Assembly: GCA_023898405.1 (NCBI GenBank)
Contig: CP060221.1
Coordinates: 620,001 to 684,000 of the forward strand
Length of the DNA: 64,000 nucleotides
Reading direction: 5' to 3'
Source of the DNA: Myxococcales bacterium
Lineage (GTDB): Bacteria > Myxococcota > UBA727 > JABDBI01
Positions 9,249-18,092 of the stretch are shown here, piece after piece. Position numbers and translations under genes: made by a program. Every line of letters begins with the position of its first letter. Position 1 is the first letter of the stretch. Below the pieces are notes generated by a model that worked only from the letters and a program-made list of their open reading frames with translations, was not told the origin of the DNA and ran no database searches.

Positions 9249-9613
9249 CTACACTCTCCAGAATGAAAGTTCTATTTATCAAGCATTGCTTCGGAGAAAA
9301 AAATCCCATCTTTGTTTGATAATTTTATTGAAGCATAACAAAGTTATAAAAAATAGAACGAAGAAAATGAATTAACTAGAAAAATAAAGTCTGCGCTATC
9401 ATCAAATTTTATTGTTGCAAAGGGCTATTAAACTTAAATTGCACGAACACAGTCATACAAAATCTCATTAAATCGAGGAAAAAAAGGATAATTATAAACT
9501 ATTAAACATGGCAATCTCAATTCCAGTTCTTTGATTGAAAAATTATGCCCTAATGATTTTAAGTTTAGAGGGCTTGCGCTTATAGCAAAATTTATGGCTC
9601 TTGCCATCTGGGG
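9249..9613. other. Intergenic region, no gene supported
   Basis: 365 bases upstream of the DUF2059-like gene and downstream of the small Cys-rich protein gene. It presumably carries the promoter of the former. The plus-strand frame 9531-9713 is the antisense shadow of the Cys-rich gene plus its flank. Confidence 0.4.
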
Positions 9614-9808
9614 TCACAGACCTTTTCCTCTCCATAATTTTGCTAACATTTCGCCAAGTCTAAATCCTTTTTTAACAGAAGCTGGCGACTTTTCTTGGCA
9701 TTTGCAGCGCTGATCTTTCGGGACATCACCAAGAACTTCTTCAATATGCCTTCCACAACCAACGAACGATGGCTTTTTACAAACGGCACACTCAACTCTA
9801 CGGCACAT
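9614..9808 (-). CDS. Small Cys-rich, probably zinc-binding protein
   Basis: 64 aa if begun at the ATG at 9808, which follows GCGAGG at five bases; the longer frame to 9832 lacks such a site. The N-terminal half has a paired-cysteine layout (MCRRVEC-AVC, VGCGRHIEEVL, QRCKCQEK). It resembles a widespread family of tiny cytosolic proteins with a C-x2-C ... GCGxH ... VP ... RCxC signature, likely a single zinc ribbon. Function is unknown. The basic C-terminal tail (SVKKGFRLGEML-KLWRGKGL) could contact nucleic acid. Confidence 0.7.
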   Translation of the reverse strand: MCRRVECAVCKKPSFVGCGRHIEEVLGDVPKDQRCKCQEKSPASVKKGFRLGEMLAKLWRGKGL

Positions 9809-10017
9809 ATAACCTCGCTTTAAAAATTTCACGCCATCATATCAATCTTTCCCAACCTGTCTATATTTCACTATACATGAGAACAATGATGTTTTTTCCC
9901 AAAGCTATAATCTCTTGAAAACACCCCATACTTGACGCTTTTTCATTGCATGACACAATATCTCTGCGGCGCTTGCTTGGCACCCAAAGCCTAAAAAAAT
10001 ATTTTCTAGGATTCCAC

Positions 10018-11448
10018 ATGTTAGACTTCAAAAACCCCCTCAAAAACTATGGCGATAAAGCTGACTTTTGGTCGCTTTATCTTTCATCGGAGCAGCACAA
10101 TGAGCTAAGTTTTCGCTCTCAACTGCAGCAACCATTTTCTGTTAAAAAAGATACGGGCGCTCTAATTACGGTCATAAAAAATAATTTTATAGCCTATGCT
10201 TCTACGCAAGATTTTAGCGAGCAAGGAATTATTTCCGCTTTTGATGCAGCTTTGGAGTGGGCTGAGCGTCTTTCAACATATTCTTTGCTCAAAAATATTG
10301 ATCTTCCTTTTGAAAATAATCACGGCAGCTATGCGCCCAATAAGGAAACTAAACTTTCTAAAGTCTCCATCAAAGATAAGTTGGATCTTTTAAAAGAAGC
10401 TGATGAGGCTTTGAAAAACAAATATATTGTCGATACCCATGCACTCTTGTGGACTATCGATACACAAACTACTTATCAAAATTCTCTTGGCGCTGATATT
10501 TCCCAAGAATTTAATTTACTCGTTCCGTCATTATCGGCTATTGCTCACCACCAAGGAGTAACGCAAGCGCGAACTCTTGGAGGTATGCGTGCCTATTGCC
10601 AACAAGGTGGACTTGAAAGCCTGCTTGATATCAATCTTGTAGAGCAAGCAAAAATGATCGCTCAAGATGCTGTCGATTTGGTCCATGCTCAAAACTGCCC
10701 AAGCGAAACTATGGATGTGCTGATTGATCCGGATCAGATGATGTTACAGATTCATGAATCCATAGGACATCCTATAGAACTCGATCGAATATTGGGTGAT
10801 GAACGAAACTACGCAGGTACCAGTTTTGTTAAGCTCGACATGTTTGGCTCCTACCAGTATGGCTCTTCTGTACTCAATGTTAGTTTTGATCCTACCATTG
10901 AAAAACAATTCGCATCCTACGGCTATGATGCCGAAGGGACCAAAGCGCAAAAAGAATTTGTCATCAAAGATGGAATTTTAGTGCGCCCTCTCGGCGCTCG
11001 TGTCTCACAAAAAAGAGCTCAGATAGATGGTGTTGCCAACGCCAGGTGTTCATCTTGGAATCGCCCTCCTATCGATCGCATGGCTAATCTTAATATTGAG
11101 CCAGGCTCTCATAGCTTTGAGGAAATGCTCTCTAGTGTAGAAAAAGGCATTTATCTAAAATCAAACTCATCGTGGTCTATCGATGATTCACGAAATAAAT
11201 TTCAGTTTGGTTGTGAATGGGGACAACTGATCGAAAATGGCAAACTCACCAAGGTAGTAAGAAGCCCTAATTATCGAGGTATCAGCGCAAATTTTTGGCG
11301 AAATCTTAAAATGGTTGGTGATATCTCCACAAGACAAGTGATGGGCACACCTTACTGCGGAAAAGGTGAGCCCAATCAATGTATTCGCGTAGGGCACGCA
11401 TCACCTGTTTGCCTTTTTAATAACGTTGACGTTTTTGGTGGAGAGTAA
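10018..11448 (+). CDS. tldD: TldD metalloprotease subunit
   Basis: Catalytic subunit of the TldD/TldE heterodimer, a cytosolic zinc protease that degrades unfolded peptides; in E. coli it matures microcin B17 and destroys the CcdA antitoxin. The HExxxH zinc motif is at 246-251 (HESIGH). The C-terminal Cys-containing YCGKGEP segment matches the region supplying the third metal ligand in E. coli TldD. The chosen ATG (10018) follows AGGA by seven bases and gives 476 aa, the usual length; an upstream TTG at 9946 would add 24 residues. It is followed after two bases by tldE. Confidence 0.93.
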   Translation: MLDFKNPLKNYGDKADFWSLYLSSEQHNELSFRSQLQQPFSVKKDTGALITVIKNNFIAYASTQDFSEQGIISAFDAALEWAERLSTYSLLKNIDLPFENNHGSYAPNKETKLSKVSIKDKLDLLKEADEALKNKYIVDTHALLWTIDTQTTYQNSLGADISQEFNLLVPSLSAIAHHQGVTQARTLGGMRAYCQQGGLESLLDINLVEQAKMIAQDAVDLVHAQNCPSETMDVLIDPDQMMLQIHESIGHPIELDRILGDERNYAGTSFVKLDMFGSYQYGSSVLNVSFDPTIEKQFASYGYDAEGTKAQKEFVIKDGILVRPLGARVSQKRAQIDGVANARCSSWNRPPIDRMANLNIEPGSHSFEEMLSSVEKGIYLKSNSSWSIDDSRNKFQFGCEWGQLIENGKLTKVVRSPNYRGISANFWRNLKMVGDISTRQVMGTPYCGKGEPNQCIRVGHASPVCLFNNVDVFGGE

Positions 11449-11450
11449 CC

Positions 11451-12773
11451 ATGAAAAATTATTTTTACGATGTGATTGGTATTCTTGAAAAGAAAATTCT
11501 GCCCCAAGAGAAATATACCCTTTGGTTTTCTGGCGAAGTACTAGATTATGCTCGTTTTAATCACGCACAAATTCGCCAAGCAGGCACAACATATCAGCAA
11601 AATATTACACTGAGTTTAATCGTAGACGAAAAACACCTTTCCATGACCTTTGGCCTAACTAAAAATCTCAATGTCGATACTGTTTGTATTGGCAATGCGC
11701 TCAAACATTTAAGAGAGTTAATAATTTTTAGCAGCCCTGATCCCTACCTGATGCTCAACGATAAAGCCTGCTCTAGTGAAGTCATAGGCTCTCATAAAGT
11801 TGAAGATAAATTTAGTGTTGTCAGTCAAGTGCTTGATCAAGCAGCTGGACTTGACCTGGTTGGTTCATACGTTGGAGGCCCTATTTACAAGGGATTTGCC
11901 AACTCATTTGGACAGCGCAACTGGTTTGAAAGTGCCAGTTTTATTGTTGATACCAGCGTTTATCACAGCGGCGATAAAGCTATTAAACAAAGTTATTCAG
12001 ATACAACATTTAATCATGAAATCTTTCAACAAAAAATGAATCAGGCTCGGGAAGGACTTGAACTTTTTCAAAAGCCATCACTCAGCATTAAGCCTCAGGA
12101 ATACCGAGTTTATTTTGCTCCGAGCGCTGTCTATGAAATTCTTTGTATGATGAATTGGCAGGGCTTTTCTAGAAAAGCTCTCGAACTAAAAAGTTCTTTG
12201 TTGACATTATTGGCTGAAGGAAAAAAAAATCTTTCCGAAATGTTTTCTCTCTACGAAAACACAAAAGAGGGCGTCGGTCCGAACTTTCAGGCCAATGGAT
12301 TTATTAAGCAAGACAAGCTTGCCATTATTGAAAACGGAACACTTAAAAACAGCCTTATCTCGCCTAAAACAGCTCGAGAATACAAGCTTGACCATAATGG
12401 CGCTGATGATGGCGAAAGCATGTGCTCAATAGAAATGCTTCCGGGCAATCTGAGTGAAAGCGATATATTGCCGACTTTAGGTGACGGACTTGTCATTAAT
12501 AATCTTTGGTATCTCAATTTTTCTGATAAACAAAATGGATACTTGACCGGCATGACGAGATTTTTATGTTATGCGGTAAAAAATGGCAAAGCCGAGGCAC
12601 CATTTTCAGTCATGCGCTTCGATGATTCTATCTATAGAATTTTTGGTGAAAACCTTTTGGGCATTAGCCAAATGAGAGAGAAAATCATCGACAATACTAC
12701 CTATGAAGAACGTGCTACCAGCTGGGCTAAAGTACCAGGCGTTTTAGTTGATAAACTAAGACTCACTTTGTGA
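11451..12773 (+). CDS. tldE: TldE/PmbA protein, TldD partner
   Basis: 440 aa, homologous to TldD but without the HExxxH motif, as expected for the non-catalytic TldE (PmbA) subunit that completes the barrel-shaped heterodimer. Recognisable features include GSYVGGPIYKGFANSFGQRNW in the middle and the C-terminal NGYLTGMTRFLCY and PFSVMRF segments. The ATG sits two bases after the tldD stop with GGTGGAGAG upstream, so the two are a tight operon giving balanced expression. A GCACTCAGA stem-loop follows. Confidence 0.9.
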   Translation: MKNYFYDVIGILEKKILPQEKYTLWFSGEVLDYARFNHAQIRQAGTTYQQNITLSLIVDEKHLSMTFGLTKNLNVDTVCIGNALKHLRELIIFSSPDPYLMLNDKACSSEVIGSHKVEDKFSVVSQVLDQAAGLDLVGSYVGGPIYKGFANSFGQRNWFESASFIVDTSVYHSGDKAIKQSYSDTTFNHEIFQQKMNQAREGLELFQKPSLSIKPQEYRVYFAPSAVYEILCMMNWQGFSRKALELKSSLLTLLAEGKKNLSEMFSLYENTKEGVGPNFQANGFIKQDKLAIIENGTLKNSLISPKTAREYKLDHNGADDGESMCSIEMLPGNLSESDILPTLGDGLVINNLWYLNFSDKQNGYLTGMTRFLCYAVKNGKAEAPFSVMRFDDSIYRIFGENLLGISQMREKIIDNTTYEERATSWAKVPGVLVDKLRLTL

Positions 12774-12782
12774 AGTTGTTTG

Positions 12783-12805
12783 GCACTCAGAGTTTATCTG
12801 AGTGC
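12783..12805. terminator. Stem-loop downstream of tldE
   Basis: GCACTCAGA (12783-12791) pairs with TCTGAGTGC (12797-12805) around a five-base loop, followed by an AT-rich region with several T-runs. It lies between tldE and the convergent ablB-like gene. The T-run is offset by about ten bases, so efficiency is uncertain. Confidence 0.55.
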
Positions 12806-12856
12806 TAAAAGACTCTTTTAAGTTTTTTTATAAAACTTTTAGTTTTTTTACTGCAT

Positions 12857-13840
12857 CTAGCATAAAGTTTTTGACCAAATATTCATGTCTTCGAAAGCTC
12901 CTTGAATATCACACTGATTTTTAGATCTTCCCAAATATTGATAACCCAACCTATGAAATACAAAATTCATACCATAACTTCGTGCACGCGCTGACGTATA
13001 AGCACAACTGTAGTTCATGTCTTTCAGAACTTTTTCTAACTGCCACAAAATATTAATCATGAGTCCATTTCCTCTGTGATTTTTTAATGTGGCGCAATCA
13101 GTCATTTCCGCAGCCTTAGTTCCCTTTACAAGTTCAGCACTAGCTGCTGCAACAATGTTATTTTCTAAAGAATTATTTTCAACCGCCACATAAAAAATAC
13201 TTTCCTTGGCAAAAATAAATTCCAAATAATCATTGTGAATTAAGGGAGAAGGATAACTTTCAAATACTTTCCGATAAAGGGACAATAACTTAGGGATATC
13301 TTCTCTTCGTGCTTGTCTAAATGTGTAAAGAGAATGTGTTTTCGGATTTATTTTAAGTGGAGCGTGTTTTTTTACTTTTAATAAAAGATTTTCTTCCACT
13401 TCTTCAAGTTGCGATTTTTTTCGATCATCGCTCAAAAAAAGCGCCAAAAAATATGCGCTAACATTGGGGTTATAAAAGTTATCTATCTTGGCTTCGATTA
13501 TAAAGTTATGTTGCAAAAATAATTTTAGATTTTCTTCTTTTTCAACTGCCAGAATTTTGTCAAAATTATTTTCATGGGCAATAAGCAAAATTCGCTTAAA
13601 AAGTTTTTTATAATTCCTTCCACTAATATTGCTGAGTTTGAGACGCTGATTATAGTGATCCAAATATAAATCAGCACAAAAATCCTCTTCTTCAATACTA
13701 TAGTAAATACCATAAACGGCTCCAACCACTTTTACCCTTTGATCCTTATCAATGGTAAGCGATACTTTTCCCATCTTAGAACGGGGTCTACTTCTCTTTG
13801 CACGGATATCGTCAATCAAAGTATTAGATTCTGCGGCCAT
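12857..13840 (-). CDS. ablB: AblB-like beta-lysine N6-acetyltransferase (GNAT family)
   Basis: 327 aa in two halves. The N-terminal part (DLYLDHYNQRLKLSNI, FLQHNFIIEAKI) matches the non-catalytic region of AblB proteins. The C-terminal GNAT domain has the acetyl-CoA loop CATLKNHRGNGL, then YTSARARSYGMNFVFHRLGYQYLGR and EDMNIW, all characteristic of AblB. AblB acetylates beta-lysine to N-epsilon-acetyl-beta-lysine, a compatible solute. The usual partner, lysine 2,3-aminomutase (AblA), is not in this window, so the substrate is inferred from similarity only. The N terminus is about 40 residues longer than usual. The ATG at 13840 follows AGGAG. Confidence 0.72.
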   Translation of the reverse strand: MAAESNTLIDDIRAKRSRPRSKMGKVSLTIDKDQRVKVVGAVYGIYYSIEEEDFCADLYLDHYNQRLKLSNISGRNYKKLFKRILLIAHENNFDKILAVEKEENLKLFLQHNFIIEAKIDNFYNPNVSAYFLALFLSDDRKKSQLEEVEENLLLKVKKHAPLKINPKTHSLYTFRQARREDIPKLLSLYRKVFESYPSPLIHNDYLEFIFAKESIFYVAVENNSLENNIVAAASAELVKGTKAAEMTDCATLKNHRGNGLMINILWQLEKVLKDMNYSCAYTSARARSYGMNFVFHRLGYQYLGRSKNQCDIQGAFEDMNIWSKTLC

Positions 13841-14111
13841 ATTTTTCTCCTAAAATTGTGACAGCAAAGGCCCTCGAGCTTATAAAAATCGTTTTTTATA
13901 AATATTGAAAAATTCTTGAGGGCAGACTTGTAAGTGTGCATCGCTATTTCTAGATCTGACATTAAAAATAGCGTTTATCTTCTTAGTGTAACCTATCAAA
14001 ATAATTATGCCCAAGAATCAACATTTGTCTGATTTATTCGCGTGAGAATTTGCCAAAATATAAAAAGCAGTTCAATACTGAGTTATTTTTTGCCGTAGAG
14101 AACAAATCAAG

Positions 14112-14834
14112 TCACTTATTTTTTTTTTGAGTTTTTTTACGATGAATAATATTGATTGCCTCAACCATCATTGAAAATGCTAAAGAAAAATAAACATAAG
14201 CTCTAGGAATATGGTGTCCAAAACTATCGGCCACCAAAAGCACAGCGATTAGCAACAAAAAGGATAGACCTAACACTTTCATGGAAGGATGTCTTTGTAA
14301 AAATTGCGCTACATACTGAGAAAAATAAATCATAACAATAACCGCAACAACAATGGCTGCAGCCATGATGACTAAGTGCGAAACCAATCCTATCGCAGTG
14401 ATAATAGAGTCCAAAGAAAATACCAGATCGAGCAAGAGTATCTGTGCCAGTGCAGCTTTCATGGTAATTGGTGACAGCGAGGGAGTTTCTTTGCCTGCTT
14501 CTTCAAGGTGAAAAAATATTTCTTGAGTAGCTTTATAGATAAGAAAAAGCCCCCCAATCCCCAAAACTAAATCGCGCCCTGAAAACGAGAATTCTAGCAC
14601 ACTAAATAGTGGTTTGGTAAGCGATAGCATCCACCCCAAAGAAAAAAGCAATGCCAAACGCCCGAACAAAGCAAATCCTAAACCAAGTTTGCGCGTTTTT
14701 TCTTGTTGTTCCAAAGGTAATCTGCTTGTCACAATACTGATGAACAATAAATTATCGATACCAAGCACTATTTCGAGAGCAGTAAGCGACAAAAAACTTA
14801 AATATGTTTGCGGGTCACTCAATAACTCCATCAT
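14112..14834 (-). CDS. TerC-family integral membrane protein
   Basis: 240 aa with about seven membrane helices. The TerC/YkoY signatures are present: ALEIVLGIDNLLFIS near the N terminus and LLDLVFSLDSIITAIG in the second half. Both carry the conserved acidic residues inside membrane segments thought to bind metal. Members act in tellurite resistance or Mn2+ export and metallation of exported proteins; which applies here is unknown. The ATG at 14834 is 11 bases after GAGGAG; a GTG at 14852 would start inside that site and is less likely. Confidence 0.85.
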   Translation of the reverse strand: MMELLSDPQTYLSFLSLTALEIVLGIDNLLFISIVTSRLPLEQQEKTRKLGLGFALFGRLALLFSLGWMLSLTKPLFSVLEFSFSGRDLVLGIGGLFLIYKATQEIFFHLEEAGKETPSLSPITMKAALAQILLLDLVFSLDSIITAIGLVSHLVIMAAAIVVAVIVMIYFSQYVAQFLQRHPSMKVLGLSFLLLIAVLLVADSFGHHIPRAYVYFSLAFSMMVEAINIIHRKKTQKKNK

Positions 14835-15023
14835 TGATTTTGTGCTCCTCACTATCAGACAATAAATTTATTTTCCACCATAAAGTATTCGGATTCAAAA
14901 AAAGAAGCGTTGTTGATAATGTAAACTTAAATAATCTCTTGCTCTCACGCCTTTTTGATTGACATGCTATAGATCGAAGGGTGAGTTTACTAAAACAGCT
15001 CTAAAAAATCATCAGGATATAAC

Positions 15024-17354
15024 ATGTCAAAAACATCTGATGTCATCGCTCGGTTTTTGTATAAGTTTCGCTTAGGCTTTTTTGCCTTAGCGCTTGCAAT
15101 GTCAGTTTTTTTTGCCTTCAACGCCATAAAAATTCAATTTAACTTTTCACCCGACACAATTTTTCTACAGCAAGATGAAGCCTATAATTTTTACGAGAAC
15201 ACCTATTTGCCTGCATTTGCCAACAAGGGGCAATGGTGCATGCTCGCAGTTGAATCAAAAGACAAGACAAAACTTGCTTATCTCATAAAATCACTGAGCG
15301 CCAAGCTTTTAAAAAACGAACATATCCTTCAAGTGATCGATCCTTTCTCGCAAGAACTTTTCATGCCCACTGAGCAAGGAATCAAAGCAATAGCTACTAC
15401 CGACAAAAATGGCCAACTCACTCCAGAAGCTGTTGAATATTTCAATAATCATCCCTTATACCAAGGATCATTTATCGGCAAAGATGGTCACTCCATGGCG
15501 CTTAACTTCATGGTTGCTTCTGAATTTGAAAATCAAGAAGAACAAGAAAAAGTAATCGCCAGCATAGAAAATGATATCTACCATTGGCAACAAGATGATC
15601 CCAATGTTTCACTCTATTTAACCGGTGTGCCTGTAATCCAATACGAAATGATTCAGCTGCTCAAAAGTGATCAAACACGTTTTGTTCCCTTTGTTGCGCT
15701 CTTTTTAATTTTGCTTTTGTTCGTCATGACCAAACATATTTTTGGTGCACTCTACCCTCTCTTTGTAATTTTTTTAGCACTCACTTGGACAGTTGGTTAC
15801 CTTGTTTTGGCTGGCCACGATATCAATGTTGTAAATAACGCTCTCATCATGTTGATCATGGTGATCGGAATTGCCGATGCGGTGCATATCTATACACGCT
15901 ACATCGATGAAGCTATTGATGCACATCAAAAAAATCCCAACGCTCCGGCCAAAAAAGAAGTAGTGATATCAACCATCAGCGCTATGCTGCTTCCTTGTTT
16001 TCTTACTACCGCCACTACTGCTTTAGGATTTTTATCTTCAGCATTTACCGATATTGAGATCATAAAACTATTTGGCATCGATACTGCAGTAGGCGTAATG
16101 TTTTGCTACATCATCACCTTCATGATCATGCCGGCGCTTTTATCGTGGCACAAATTGCCCACACGACATTCACCTACTTTTATGCGCAAGTGGCCAAAAA
16201 TTCTTACTATCGATGGCATGTTGCGCTTTACTATCGGAAAATCTGTTCGCTACGCCAAACTTTTGACTACCCTTTCTGCTGTATTTCTCATAGTCTCTGT
16301 GATCGTTGGCAAAAACATCACTTCCAATCAAAATTGGACTGGCGAGCTTCCACCCGACAACAAAGCCAATAATGCTCTTAAGTTCATCGAGAAGAATTTT
16401 TCTGCCATTATGCCATTTTATGTAGTTTTTTCAGGATCTGAAGAAATTTTAAACTCTCGACACCTTGCCCTGAGCATCAGTGATATGGCACAAAAAATTC
16501 GCAACTATCCGCTCCATCCAACTGTTAGAGCTCCTACCGATGCACTCAATTTTTTGCTTGCTCACAACCCTCCACCGCTTGAACTCAGCGAGATTGACGA
16601 TGGCACTTATGGTGAGCTTAATAAAATAATCATGCAGTTTGGTGAAGAAAAGGAAAATAATGCAGCTGCTATGTTCTTTAGCAAAGACAGGCAACATCTG
16701 CGGATTTTAGGATTTTTGCCCAACACCTCCACGACTCAAGCTGAAAGATTTCGCAAATTTCTCCTAAAAACTCTCGAAGAGCACAAAGTGGAGGGCATTT
16801 CTCTTCATGCTACAGGCCCTGCACTCATATCCTCAAACGCGCTTCACCATTTAACTCGTAGTATGGCAAGTTCTATTGGCCTCGCACTTATATTTATCAG
16901 TGTTTTTGTGGCGATATTTTTTCGTTCTCTGCGCTATATGATCGCGGCCGTTTTGCCTAACATTTTACCCATTGGACTCACCATTGCGGCCATGTATATT
17001 TTTGGTATCGATGTTCGCCTCGCTACGGTTATGATTTTTTCCATGGCACTCGGACTTTCGATCGATGCCTGCATTCACCTGCTCTCACGCATGGAAGAAG
17101 AACGTCACAAAACAAATCGGTCGCTCAAAAAAATTACTTTTATTCGCACTATTTTTCGAGCCTTTCACGGATCAGGCAGACCTATCATCTACACTACCGC
17201 AATTTTATTGGGCGGATTCTCCATCATGTTTTTTTCACAATTTATGGCCTTAAAAGATTTTTCCATTATTGCCACAATCACCTTGCTGAGCGCCTTGATC
17301 GCTGACATTATTTTGCTTCCTGCTCTTATTTTAGTATTGAGGAAACGTTCATGA
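15024..17354 (+). CDS. RND-superfamily (MMPL/HpnN-type) exporter
   Basis: 776 aa with the duplicated RND layout: one helix, a periplasmic loop of about 180 residues, five helices, then the same again. The conserved acidic segment GIADAVHIYTRYIDEA lies in the first helix bundle and GLSIDACIHLLSRMEEE in the second; these are the proton-relay positions. Single-protein exporters of this type move lipids or hopanoids to the outer membrane. The substrate is unknown. AGGA precedes the ATG. Its stop overlaps the start of a CoA-transferase gene (ATGA), so the two are translationally coupled. Confidence 0.87.
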   Translation: MSKTSDVIARFLYKFRLGFFALALAMSVFFAFNAIKIQFNFSPDTIFLQQDEAYNFYENTYLPAFANKGQWCMLAVESKDKTKLAYLIKSLSAKLLKNEHILQVIDPFSQELFMPTEQGIKAIATTDKNGQLTPEAVEYFNNHPLYQGSFIGKDGHSMALNFMVASEFENQEEQEKVIASIENDIYHWQQDDPNVSLYLTGVPVIQYEMIQLLKSDQTRFVPFVALFLILLLFVMTKHIFGALYPLFVIFLALTWTVGYLVLAGHDINVVNNALIMLIMVIGIADAVHIYTRYIDEAIDAHQKNPNAPAKKEVVISTISAMLLPCFLTTATTALGFLSSAFTDIEIIKLFGIDTAVGVMFCYIITFMIMPALLSWHKLPTRHSPTFMRKWPKILTIDGMLRFTIGKSVRYAKLLTTLSAVFLIVSVIVGKNITSNQNWTGELPPDNKANNALKFIEKNFSAIMPFYVVFSGSEEILNSRHLALSISDMAQKIRNYPLHPTVRAPTDALNFLLAHNPPPLELSEIDDGTYGELNKIIMQFGEEKENNAAAMFFSKDRQHLRILGFLPNTSTTQAERFRKFLLKTLEEHKVEGISLHATGPALISSNALHHLTRSMASSIGLALIFISVFVAIFFRSLRYMIAAVLPNILPIGLTIAAMYIFGIDVRLATVMIFSMALGLSIDACIHLLSRMEEERHKTNRSLKKITFIRTIFRAFHGSGRPIIYTTAILLGGFSIMFFSQFMALKDFSIIATITLLSALIADIILLPALILVLRKRS

Positions 17355-18064
17355 ATGCACTTTATAAAGTTGTCGACAATGCTCATGTGGCTCTGCGAGA
17401 TCTTTTTGATGGCGCCACTATCATGAGCGGTGGCTTTGGGCTTTCCGGCGGCGCAGAAAATTGCATCGAAGCCATACGCGATTCGGGCAAAAAAAATCTA
17501 ACTATTATTTCTAATAATTGCGGCAACCAAGGGCAGGGTTTGGCAGTTTTACTAAAAAATCATCAAATAAAAAAAGTTATCTGTTCTTTTGTGGGGGGAA
17601 ATCCTGATTTAGAGGAACTGGTGCTCAACAACGCTATCGACATCGAGCTTAACCCTCAGGGAACTTTGGCCGAGCGTATTCGTGCAGGGGGCGTTGGCAT
17701 AGGAGGATTTTTTACCCCCACCGGTGTAGGAACTGTGGTGGCAAAAGATAAGGAACATCGCACTTTGAATAACAAAAATATGATTTTTGAAACCGCCCTG
17801 ACCGCTGATTTTTCTATTCTTCGTGCCCATGTCGCCGATACTTACGGAAACCTTCGTTTCTATCGTACCAGTCAAAATTTTTGCCCTGCCATGGCAATGG
17901 CTGGAAAAATCACTATCGTCGAAGCAGAAAAAATTGTTGATTTTGGCGTGCTTGATCCTGATGACATCCACTTGCCAGGAATTTTTGTGCAACGTATTTT
18001 TTTAGGCCAGCATCACAAAAATGTGATCGAGCATAAAAAAGTACGCAGCACAAACATCTTGTAA
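17351..18064 (+). CDS. 3-oxoacid CoA-transferase subunit A, without subunit B
   Basis: 237 aa, a full-length family I CoA-transferase alpha subunit. It shows the CoA-binding glycine region SGGFGLSGGAENCIEAI, then ISNNCGNQGQGLAVLL, PQGTLAERIRAGGVGIGGF and GVGT. In ScoAB/AtoDA enzymes the catalytic glutamate sits in subunit B. No subunit B gene follows: the next gene starts 28 bases later on the other strand. Either B is encoded elsewhere or this chain has another role. The gene begins inside the stop codon of the RND exporter gene, an unusual partner. The start is preceded by GAGGAAAC. Confidence 0.88.
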   Translation: MNALYKVVDNAHVALRDLFDGATIMSGGFGLSGGAENCIEAIRDSGKKNLTIISNNCGNQGQGLAVLLKNHQIKKVICSFVGGNPDLEELVLNNAIDIELNPQGTLAERIRAGGVGIGGFFTPTGVGTVVAKDKEHRTLNNKNMIFETALTADFSILRAHVADTYGNLRFYRTSQNFCPAMAMAGKITIVEAEKIVDFGVLDPDDIHLPGIFVQRIFLGQHHKNVIEHKKVRSTNIL

Positions 18065-18092
18065 CTTTATAAAACTTGTTCAAACGCATGAT

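Noticed and set aside
9861..10043. 60-codon minus-strand frame overlapping the tldD start
   Set aside because: Antisense to tldD's leader and start with no ribosome binding site.
13866..13973. Two inverted repeats between the AblB-like and TerC genes (GCCCTCGAG/CTTGAGGGC and CGCTATTT/AAATAGCG)
   Set aside because: The first has a long loop and one mismatch, and the second lacks a T-run on the strand that would need it. Not enough to call a terminator or an RNA.
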